Below are positions 7,659 through 13,837 of a stretch of 15,076 nucleotides of DNA, piece by piece. The position numbers were made by a program, and so were the translations under genes. The stretch is from assembly GCA_944324625.1 (NCBI GenBank), contig CALUWZ010000025.1:1-15076 (forward strand). The letters are read 5' to 3'. This DNA is from an uncultured Mailhella sp. (GTDB lineage Bacteria; Desulfobacterota; Desulfovibrionia; Desulfovibrionales; Desulfovibrionaceae). A model generated the notes under the pieces. The model was not told the origin of the DNA, ran no database searches, and saw only the letters and a list, made by a program, of their open reading frames with translations. How positions within the stretch are numbered: the stretch's first letter is position 1; each line of letters begins with the position of its first letter.

Positions 7659-7687
7659 TGATAAAAATATAATAATTTCAATATAAT
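7658..7687 (+). promoter_or_regulatory. Weak candidate acs promoter downstream of the ATGCAT array
   Basis: TATAAT (7682-7687) is a perfect -10. GTGATA (7658-7663) is a 4/6 match to -35 at 18 bp and overlaps the end of the last ATGCATG copy. A second perfect TATAAT lies at 7668-7673 with a poorer -35, and a third at 7579-7584 lies inside the ATGCAT dyad. Start here would give a leader of about 240 nt. AT-rich sequence makes chance TATAAT matches common. Confidence 0.3.
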
Positions 7688-7747
7688 AGAAAATAATTAT
7701 GTGCTTGTTCTTTAATTATTTTGCAAAACAAAAAGAAATTTTTTTGA

Positions 7748-7789
7748 AACCGTATTGACGCAAAAAAAATGCTGTGTAACCGTAAAGAC
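7748..7789. repeat. Direct repeat AACCGTA-N2-GAC spaced 30 bp
   Basis: AACCGTATTGAC (7748-7759) and AACCGTAAAGAC (7778-7789) match at 10 of 12 positions and start exactly 30 bp apart, close to three helical turns, so both would lie on the same DNA face. They lie about 145-185 bp before the acs start. They could be activator sites; no regulator is identified. Confidence 0.35.
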
Positions 7790-7932
7790 AAGTTCAGAGA
7801 GTTATTACTGCTTGATTTATAAAGGATTATTAAATAATTGGGCAAAACTTTTCTGAATGTCAGTTTGCAAAGAAAAATAAAAAATACATCATGTTGAATT
7901 TTTAACAATCTAATGAACAGGAGCACACAGCC

Positions 7933-9984
7933 ATGACACAGGAACGCATTACCACTCTTTTGACAGAAAACCGCAGCTATTTACCGCCTGAACATGGCAA
8001 GTCCAGTGCATGGATCAGTGGAACCGATGAAGCAAGAGCCATTTGTCAGCGTGCAATGGAAGATCCCGACGATTTTTGGGCCGCCCGTGCAACCCAGCTT
8101 ATTCACTGGTATAAACGCTGGGACAAAGTTTTGGAAGCAGATGAAGAAAAGCACAAGTACCGCTGGTTTACCAATGCAAAATTAAATGCGGCATTCAACT
8201 GCATTGACCGTCATATTATTTCAGGCCGCCGCAATAAAGCCGCTCTTATCTGGCAGGGCGAACGTGAAATGGATGTGCGCTGTTTTACGTATCAAATGCT
8301 TTATACGGAAGTTTGCCGTGTTGCCCATGCTCTCAGTTCTCTGCACGTTAAAAAAGGTGACCGTGTTGCGCTGTATATGCCCATGATTCCTGAGCTTGTG
8401 ATTTCCATGCTTGCCTGTGCCCGTATCGGCGCCATTCATACTGCAATTTTTTCTGGTTATGCGGAAGGCGGCGTCCGCAGCCGTATTCAGGATTCCAAGG
8501 CAAAAGTTGTTATTACTGCCGACGGCGTTATCCGTGCAGGTTCCGTAAAGCCGCTCAAAGCCAATCTTGACCCGATTTTGGAAAAATGTCCGTCCGTTGC
8601 GCATGTTCTTGTTGTGCACCACGCCAATTTGCAGGATGTCAACATGGTGAAAAACCGTGATATCTGGTGGCATGATTTGGTTGAAGATTTCACTTTGGAC
8701 GTTGATTTTCCCTGTGTGTCCATGGATGCCAACGATCCTCTTTTCCTTCTGCATACAAGCGGCAGTACGGGCAAGCCCACAGGCATTCTTCATTCCACGG
8801 GCGGATATCTGACCTATGCGGCCCACACTTCCCAGTGGATTTTTGATATGCGCGATGACGACGTTTACTGGTGCACTGCCGACATGGGCTGGATTACGGG
8901 GCATACGTACGGCGTTTACGGTCCGCTCAGCCTTGGCGCAACCACGCTTATGTTCGAAGGCGTGCCCACGTATCCGAAACCTGACCGCTACTGGCGCATT
9001 GTTGAAAAATTCCGTGTAAATATTTTATATACCGCACCGACCGTTATCCGCTCCCTTATGCGCATGGGCGAAGCATGGCCCGAACGCTATGATCTGCGCA
9101 CCCTTCGTGTTCTCGGTTCCGTCGGTGAGCCCATTAACCCCGAAGCATGGCACTGGTTCCATAAAAATATCGGTGCGGGCGAACTGCCTATCGTGGATAC
9201 ATGGTGGCAGACCGAAACAGGCGGCGCCATGATCAGCCCGTTCCCTTATGCTTCCAGACTGAAACCCGGTTCAGCGTCTTTCCCTCTGCCCGGTATTGAC
9301 GCAACGGTTATGGGCTCCACAACCAACCGTGACGGCGAAGAAGTGGGACATGCCGACACCAAGGCAGGCCACCTTGTTATCCGCAAGCCTTGGCCCGGAA
9401 TGATGCTTGGCGTATTCAATGACGAAGAAAAATACCAAAGTTATTTCAAACGCTTTGGTTTCTATGATTCAGGCGACGGTGCGGAAATCGACTCAGACGG
9501 CTATTTCTGGATTTTGGGCCGCATGGACGACAATATCAACGTATCAGGCCACCGTATTTCCACTGCGGAAATTGAGGCCGTGCTTGCTGCCAATCCCAAT
9601 GTTTCCGAGGCTGCCGTTGTTTCCATGCCTCATGAAATCAAAGGCGAAGCCATTTATGTATATGTTGTGCTGAAGGAAGATATCGAATGGTCTGACGAAA
9701 TCAGAAAACAGCTCAAAGATTCCATCCGCAAAAACATCGGCGCCCTTGCATCTCCTGATTATATCCAGTTTGTGGAAAGCATGCCCAAGACGCTGTCAGG
9801 CAAAATCATACGCCGCATGCTCAGAAAGATTGCCGCCAATGTTTATGACGAACTCGGCGATACCACGGCGCTTGCAAGACCGGAAGTTATTGATGAAATC
9901 ATTTACGGTCATAAAAATGTGATTGAAGGCAAGCCTGAGAAAGCAAAACGTGCTGATGAAGAAGCTCCGAAAGAAGCTGAATAG
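7933..9984 (+). CDS. acs: Acetyl-CoA synthetase (AMP-forming)
   Basis: Converts acetate, ATP and CoA to acetyl-CoA, AMP and PPi in the cytoplasm. The protein has 683 residues, slightly longer than the usual 650. The N-terminal cap carries the family's [23 protein letters not shown]. The phosphate-binding loop [11 protein letters not shown] lies near 274-284, the acetate-pocket region [16 protein letters not shown] near 314-329, and motif [10 protein letters not shown] near 421-430. The hinge and C-terminal domain ([23 protein letters not shown], then NVSGHRIST) start near 514. The catalytic lysine is K624 in [11 protein letters not shown], the site acetylated by Pat-type enzymes in other bacteria. 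The last 20 or so residues are a charged Lys/Glu/Ala tail beyond the usual end. ATG 7933 follows AGGAG (7919-7923). It is monocistronic, with a long upstream region and its own terminator. Confidence 0.96.
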   Translation: MTQERITTLLTENRSYLPPEHGKSSAWISGTDEARAICQRAMEDPDDFWAARATQLIHWYKRWDKVLEADEEKHKYRWFTNAKLNAAFNCIDRHIISGRRNKAALIWQGEREMDVRCFTYQMLYTEVCRVAHALSSLHVKKGDRVALYMPMIPELVISMLACARIGAIHTAIFSGYAEGGVRSRIQDSKAKVVITADGVIRAGSVKPLKANLDPILEKCPSVAHVLVVHHANLQDVNMVKNRDIWWHDLVEDFTLDVDFPCVSMDANDPLFLLHTSGSTGKPTGILHSTGGYLTYAAHTSQWIFDMRDDDVYWCTADMGWITGHTYGVYGPLSLGATTLMFEGVPTYPKPDRYWRIVEKFRVNILYTAPTVIRSLMRMGEAWPERYDLRTLRVLGSVGEPINPEAWHWFHKNIGAGELPIVDTWWQTETGGAMISPFPYASRLKPGSASFPLPGIDATVMGSTTNRDGEEVGHADTKAGHLVIRKPWPGMMLGVFNDEEKYQSYFKRFGFYDSGDGAEIDSDGYFWILGRMDDNINVSGHRISTAEIEAVLAANPNVSEAAVVSMPHEIKGEAIYVYVVLKEDIEWSDEIRKQLKDSIRKNIGALASPDYIQFVESMPKTLSGKIIRRMLRKIAANVYDELGDTTALARPEVIDEIIYGHKNVIEGKPEKAKRADEEAPKEAE

Positions 9985-10006
9985 GATAATGGCAAAAGCA
10001 AATATG

Positions 10007-10031
10007 AAAGGGCTGGAAACAGCCCTTTTTT
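10007..10031 (+). terminator. Intrinsic terminator of acs
   Basis: Perfect 9-bp stem AAAGGGCTG (10007-10015) and CAGCCCTTT (10020-10028) closed by a GAAA tetraloop of the GNRA class, followed by more T to 10031. It lies 22 nt after the acs stop. Confidence 0.92.
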
Positions 10032-10159
10032 ATGCTGATTTTTCAGTGAGGCACAAAAATGCCGAAAGTGTTAAGCGCAATAGGCTGAGCAATGAAATTC
10101 AAGACTGGTAAATGGAAAATGCAGTCAGCATTATGAATTGAAATGCAGAAATTTCATGG

Positions 10160-10627
10160 TCAGTTCTGCAGTTTCTCCAAGTTTTCGCCTGAAAGGCGGT
10201 GTATGGTCAGAATGTCAAAAGGAACTGAACCCAAATTGGTATAGAAATTCCATGCATTGGTATTCCAGTCAAGGCAGCCCCATTCCATGCGGGCATAGCC
10301 GCGTTCTTTGCAGAGACGGGCGATAAACTGCATGATTTGTTTGCCTATGCCGTGTTTTCTGTAGTTTTCTTCCACAAAAAAAGCGTCAATGTAGAGGCAT
10401 TTACGGCCGATAAAAGCAGAGCTGTGCTGACAGAAATAGGCAAAAGCCACGGGAGTGTCTTTGTCAAAGGCAAGCACTGCTTCGCCTGCTTTTTCTTTGA
10501 GCAGTTTTTGCATGTTTTCTTCCGTTACGGTAATGGCGGCGGACATATTTTGGAATTCGCCGAGTTTATGCATGAAAGAAACAATTGTTTCGGCATCGTT
10601 TTCTTGGGCAAGGCGTAAAGTAATCAT
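10160..10627 (-). CDS. GNAT family N-acetyltransferase, substrate unknown
   Basis: This 155-residue protein is a single GNAT domain. MITLRLAQENDAETI at the start is the usual beta1-alpha1; YIDAFFVEENYRKHGIGKQIM (about 83-103) contains the acetyl-CoA pyrophosphate loop R-K-H-G-I-G; WNTNAWNFYTNLGSVP (about 122-137) is motif B with the conserved N and Y. The arrangement resembles diamine/spermidine-type acetyltransferases, but substrate cannot be assigned. A GTG at 10636 would add three residues. I prefer ATG 10627 because AAAGG (10640-10636) is then 8 nt upstream and overlaps the GTG. It lies 64 bp downstream of the MocR-type gene on the same strand, so co-transcription is possible; whether it acts on a B6 vitamer or amine is speculation. 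Confidence 0.87.
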   Translation of the reverse strand: MITLRLAQENDAETIVSFMHKLGEFQNMSAAITVTEENMQKLLKEKAGEAVLAFDKDTPVAFAYFCQHSSAFIGRKCLYIDAFFVEENYRKHGIGKQIMQFIARLCKERGYARMEWGCLDWNTNAWNFYTNLGSVPFDILTIHRLSGENLEKLQN

Positions 10628-10654
10628 TGATGGCACCTTTTTTATTTTTTGTTT

Positions 10655-10682
10655 ATTGTATGCTTCTTGCCGATTTAAGCAA
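10655..10682 (-). promoter_or_regulatory. Weak candidate promoter for the GNAT gene
   Basis: On the minus strand TTGCTT (10682-10677), a 16-bp spacer and TACAAT (10660-10655) fall in the gap after the MocR-type stop codon. The -10 matches 5/6 and the -35 only 3/6. Transcription would start near 10648, a short distance before the ribosome-binding site. A 6-bp inverted repeat (10665-10670 with 10679-10684) overlaps it. Confidence 0.3.
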
Positions 10683-10691
10683 GATTTTCCT

Positions 10692-12062
10692 TTAAGAACG
10701 CAAAATTTTTGCGATTATTGTCAGGGCTTCGGTTAAGTCTTCCCGTTTTTGCACTCCTCCGAGAGCGAGGCGCACGGCTTCTTTCGGCGGCGGGCTCTGC
10801 AGGGCAAAGTGGGAACAGTCTGCCGTAAGCACGCCCAGTTCTTTTGCTTTTTCTGCAAAAGTTTTGTTTGTCCACGGCGGCGGAAGGCTGAGCCATGCAT
10901 AAAATCCCGTACTTCGGGTTTCCATGGAAAATCCGTCCAATATTCTTCTGGCAAGCACGTTTCTTGCGGCAGCTTCTTCTTTTTTGGCCCAAAGGGTTTG
11001 TTCGGCAATTCCGCTTTCTATCCAGTATGCGGCGATTTCTGCCATAAGCGGTGCAGACATGGATATGCTGTAGCCTATGCTTTGTTCAATGAGAGGAAAA
11101 TAAGCGTCAGGGCTTGCAATATATGCTATGCGCAGGCCTCCGCTGAGTGCTTCGCTGGTTGATGCTATGAAAAATGTCCGTTCCGGAGCGAGGCTTGCGA
11201 GGGGGGTAAGTTTTTGTTCAAGAGAAAGGGCGTATACATCGTCTTCAATGATTTTTACGTCATATCTGCGGCAGATTTCCGTAAGTTCATGCCGTCTGAA
11301 TTCGGGAATTTGGCACAATGTGGGATTTTGGCAGGAGGGCATAAGATACAGGCCTTTGATTTCGGCATTTTTGCAGGCAGCTTCCAAGGCATGGGGAATT
11401 ATGCCCGACTCGTCCATTTTTATGGGTACAAGATTGAGGGAAAGCCGTCTGCAAAGTTCTTTAATCAGCGGATAGGTGACGGCTTCGGCGGCAATTTTGT
11501 CTCCTGCGCGAAAAAGACCCATGAGCAGTGACAGCAGGGCATGCTGTGCGCCTGCACAGACAAGAATGTTTTGTTCCGATACGTTCAGACCGAACTTTTG
11601 CGTCCAGAGAGCTCCTGCTTTTCTGTGCTTCGGCATGCCGCAGGGGGCATGATATTTTAAAAATTCCCTGTTGTGTATGTCAATGTGTTCAAGAGCCTCC
11701 GCAAGGCTCGGGTTCAGGTATTCAAAGGGTGAAATAAAGCTTAAATCATAATATTTTTGCTGTTCCGTAACAATATCCACATGTTTTGCAGGAATGGAAA
11801 GCATGGTTCCCCGTCCTGTCACTGCCGTGGTCAGGGAATGTTTCTGTGCTTCTTTGTATGCGCGGGTGACGGTTCCGAGGCTGATGCCGAGCTTGTCCGC
11901 AAGTTCTCTGTGTGTCGGCAGAATTTCTCCGGCTTTTATGATTCCGTTTTGTCTTCCTTTTTGCAGGGCTTTAAGAAAGTTGGCATAAAAGGGGAGTTTC
12001 GGATTATTGTTCAGTTCGGTTTGGATTAATGTAACAATATTCATGTTGGTATAATAGTACAT
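10692..12062 (-). CDS. MocR-type regulator (GntR wHTH plus aminotransferase-like domain) lacking the PLP lysine
   Basis: 456 residues. A GntR winged helix covers about 20-90 (GEILPTHRELADKLGISLGT, then GRGTML). A fold-type I aminotransferase domain covers about 105-456, with GAQHALLSLL at 171, VTYPLI near 195, QNPT at 245-248, EDDVY at 273-277 and the phosphate-contacting GGLR near 308-311. In the Schiff-base position the family has S-K (as in S-L-S-K-x-L-x-x-G-L-R); here the sequence is S-T-S-E-A-L-S-G-G-L-R, giving Glu304 (GAA, minus strand 11153-11151). The rest of the domain is intact, with no frameshift. It is divergent from pdxS-pdxT across 200 bp, the arrangement of PdxR regulators that control PLP synthesis, so it probably regulates that pair. 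ATG 12062 has GGAA 7 nt upstream; Met7 (12044) is an alternative, possibly leaderless, start. Confidence 0.88.
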   Translation of the reverse strand: MYYYTNMNIVTLIQTELNNNPKLPFYANFLKALQKGRQNGIIKAGEILPTHRELADKLGISLGTVTRAYKEAQKHSLTTAVTGRGTMLSIPAKHVDIVTEQQKYYDLSFISPFEYLNPSLAEALEHIDIHNREFLKYHAPCGMPKHRKAGALWTQKFGLNVSEQNILVCAGAQHALLSLLMGLFRAGDKIAAEAVTYPLIKELCRRLSLNLVPIKMDESGIIPHALEAACKNAEIKGLYLMPSCQNPTLCQIPEFRRHELTEICRRYDVKIIEDDVYALSLEQKLTPLASLAPERTFFIASTSEALSGGLRIAYIASPDAYFPLIEQSIGYSISMSAPLMAEIAAYWIESGIAEQTLWAKKEEAAARNVLARRILDGFSMETRSTGFYAWLSLPPPWTNKTFAEKAKELGVLTADCSHFALQSPPPKEAVRLALGGVQKREDLTEALTIIAKILRS

Positions 12063-12078
12063 TTATTTGTTCCGTCAA
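12051..12078 (-). promoter_or_regulatory. Candidate promoter of the MocR-type gene, overlapping its 5' end
   Basis: On the minus strand TTGACG (12078-12073, 5/6), a 16-bp spacer and TATTAT (12056-12051, 5/6). The first ATG (12062) lies inside the spacer, and the expected transcription start falls at about 12044, the A of the second in-frame ATG. If real, the message from this promoter would be leaderless and encode a product six residues shorter. The other reading is an upstream promoter with the GGAA-led start at 12062. Confidence 0.45.
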
Positions 12079-12147
12079 GTTTTGTATTGCCTGTAATGTT
12101 TATAACATGGTAATATATTATAAAAAATAATTTATGATTGTATTAAT

Positions 12148-12169
12148 AGCAAATTAAATTGTATTTGCT
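12148..12169. promoter_or_regulatory. Inverted repeat in the divergent MocR-pdxS control region
   Basis: Perfect 7-bp arms AGCAAAT (12148-12154) and ATTTGCT (12163-12169) around 8 bp give arm centres 15 bp apart. This is the clearest dyad in the 200-bp region between the divergent genes, which otherwise is AT-rich and has no convincing pdxS promoter (best weak match TTGCCT 12087 to TAATAT 12111, 18-bp spacer). It is a candidate operator for the adjacent regulator. Confidence 0.4.
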
Positions 12170-12262
12170 GAAAAAAATATTGCATCAGAAAAAAGCATTT
12201 TTATGGAAAACTGCAGATGTCTTTGTCATAAAACAAATATAAGTTTTTTTGTGAGGTGCTTT

Positions 12263-13135
12263 ATGACACTGGTATTGAAAGGCGGTTTGGCACAAATGCT
12301 GAAAGGCGGCGTAATTATGGATGTTACCAATGAAGAACAGGCTCAGATTGCTGAGGAGGCAGGCGCCTGTGCCGTAATGGCTCTTGAGCGTGTTCCGTCC
12401 GATATCCGTAAAGAAGGCGGTGTGGCGCGCATGGCAGATCCAAGTTTGGTTAAGCGGATTATGGATTGTGTCAGCATTCCCGTTATGGCAAAAGTCAGAA
12501 TCGGCCATAATGCGGAAGCAAGAATTTTGGAAGAGCTCGGCGTGGATTATATTGATGAAAGCGAAGTGCTTACTCCTGCCGATGACAGGTTTCACATCAA
12601 CAAAATGGCTTTTTCCGTTCCTTTTGTGTGCGGTGCTAGAAATTTGGGGGAAGCGCTGCGCAGAATTTCCGAAGGTGCGGCCATGATCAGAACAAAGGGC
12701 GAGCCCGGAACGGGCAATGTTGTGGAAGCGGTGCGTCATATCCGCATGGTTAATGAGGAAATCCGCATGCTTTGCGCTTTGCCTGAAGATGAAGTTGCCA
12801 ATTTTTGCAAAGAGCACGGCATTCCTCTGCACTTGGGAATTGAAACCAGAAAGGAGGGAAGACTTCCTGTGGTGAATTTCGCTGCAGGCGGCATTGCCAC
12901 TCCCGCTGACGCTGCGCTTATGATGGAGCTTGGCTGTGACGGTGTTTTTGTGGGTTCGGGCATTTTTAAATCTTCCGACCCTGCCCGTCAGGCAAAGGCC
13001 ATAGTGCAGGCAGTAACATATTGGCAGGATTCCAAAAAGCTTTTGGAAATTTCCACGGGCCTTGGCACAGCCATGCACGGCATTGAAATTTCTTCCATAG
13101 CCCCAGCCGACCGCATGCAGGAACGGGGCTGGTAA
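12263..13135 (+). CDS. pdxS: Pyridoxal 5'-phosphate synthase, synthase subunit PdxS
   Basis: Makes PLP from ribose 5-phosphate, glyceraldehyde 3-phosphate and ammonia supplied by PdxT, in the DXP-independent route. The 290 residues are close to the family norm. The N-terminus [19 protein letters not shown] is typical; the active-site residues are Asp20, Lys77 (MAKVRIGH) and Lys145 ([11 protein letters not shown]), matching D24, K81 and K149 of the Bacillus enzyme. The C-terminus [12 protein letters not shown]...RMQERGW is also conserved. ATG 12263 is chosen because homologues begin here and GAGGTG (12253-12258) precedes it. The open frame starts at 12203, but those 20 residues are unlike the family. 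It is followed after 15 bp by pdxT. The leader from the divergent region is AT-rich and about 100 nt or more. Confidence 0.96.
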   Translation: MTLVLKGGLAQMLKGGVIMDVTNEEQAQIAEEAGACAVMALERVPSDIRKEGGVARMADPSLVKRIMDCVSIPVMAKVRIGHNAEARILEELGVDYIDESEVLTPADDRFHINKMAFSVPFVCGARNLGEALRRISEGAAMIRTKGEPGTGNVVEAVRHIRMVNEEIRMLCALPEDEVANFCKEHGIPLHLGIETRKEGRLPVVNFAAGGIATPADAALMMELGCDGVFVGSGIFKSSDPARQAKAIVQAVTYWQDSKKLLEISTGLGTAMHGIEISSIAPADRMQERGW

Positions 13136-13150
13136 TTTGGGGTAAAACGT

Positions 13151-13837
13151 ATGCTGACAAATTTATCGTTTGTTCCTTTAAAAAAGCAAATTGATGAAAT
13201 CAGGAATAAAAGCGAACAGGTCCGCATAGGCGTGCTTGCTCTGCAGGGTGCGTTTTCAGAGCATTGTCTTGCTTTGTACAAGGCAGGTGCAGTTCCCGTG
13301 GAAGTCCGCACGGCTGAAGATTTACGGGATGTGCACGGACTTTGTTTTCCGGGCGGCGAAAGCACCGTTATGGCAAAACTTCTTGTGCAGAACGGTTTGA
13401 CGGACAGGCTTGCGGAGCTGATACAAAACGGCATGCCCGTACTTGCAACCTGTGCAGGGCTTATTTTGCTGAGCAGGGAAATTATCGGCTATGAAGATCA
13501 GCCGCGGTTAAATTGTCTTGATATTTCTGTCTGCCGCAATGCATTCGGCAGACAGAAAGAGAGTTTTGCCGAGGAAACGGAAGTAATTTGTCCGAAGCTT
13601 TCCATGCATGAAGAGGACAGGCACTGTCTGTTTCCGGCAGTTTTTATCCGAGCTCCGCAAGTTGCCGAAGCAGGAAATGCGGTTAAGGTACTGGCCCGCA
13701 AAGGGGAAAGAATTTTGGCCGTTCAGCAGGAAAATATAACGGCACTGTCATTCCATCCGGAGCTGACGGAAAATCTGCTGTTTCATAACTGGCTGTATGA
13801 AAAGGCTAAGCAATACAAAAAGTCAGGCAAGTGCTGA
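13151..13837 (+). CDS. pdxT: Pyridoxal 5'-phosphate synthase, glutaminase subunit PdxT
   Basis: A class I (triad) glutaminase that hydrolyses glutamine and passes ammonia to PdxS in the 12+12 PLP synthase complex. It has 228 residues. The PdxT core begins only at residue 25 (RIGVLALQGAFSEH); GGES is at 68-71, the nucleophile Cys101 in ATCAGLILL, RNAFGRQ at 129-135, FIRAP at 165-169, and the triad His202 and Glu204 in SFHPELT. The first 24 residues (MLTNLSFVPLKKQIDE...) are an extension not usual for PdxT. No ATG, GTG or TTG lies between them and the core, so ATG 13151 (GGGG at 13139-13142, 8 nt upstream) has to be the start. It lies 15 bp after pdxS, clearly one operon. Its last 15 bp overlap the converging glycosyltransferase gene. 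Confidence 0.94.
   Translation: MLTNLSFVPLKKQIDEIRNKSEQVRIGVLALQGAFSEHCLALYKAGAVPVEVRTAEDLRDVHGLCFPGGESTVMAKLLVQNGLTDRLAELIQNGMPVLATCAGLILLSREIIGYEDQPRLNCLDISVCRNAFGRQKESFAEETEVICPKLSMHEEDRHCLFPAVFIRAPQVAEAGNAVKVLARKGERILAVQQENITALSFHPELTENLLFHNWLYEKAKQYKKSGKC

Larger units (their letters stand above)
7374..7932. other. 559-bp AT-rich gene-free region upstream of acs
   Basis: No coding sequence is convincing here on either strand. It holds two hairpins just after the metallopeptidase gene, a cluster of ATGCAT palindromes (7553-7658), two TATAAT hexamers downstream of or inside that cluster, and a 30-bp-spaced direct repeat (7748 and 7778). The rest is low-complexity A/T sequence leading to the acs ribosome-binding site. 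Its length and motif content point to a complex control region for acs. A small RNA cannot be excluded. Confidence 0.6.

Noticed and set aside
6217..7932. Integrated element using tRNA-fMet as attachment site
   Set aside because: No integrase gene and no repeated tRNA 3' end was found downstream in the window; only base composition hints at transfer.
10749..11162. Plus-strand open frames opposite the MocR-type gene
   Set aside because: They mirror the conserved regulator coding sequence and their products look like antisense translations rich in Cys, Phe and Arg.
12203..12262. Longer pdxS start at 12203
   Set aside because: The 20 added residues are unlike PdxS N-termini, while ATG 12263 has GAGGTG upstream and fits the family start.
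12079..12262. Riboswitch or leader RNA before pdxS
   Set aside because: The leader is AT-rich with no conserved riboswitch core or terminator/antiterminator pair that I recognise.
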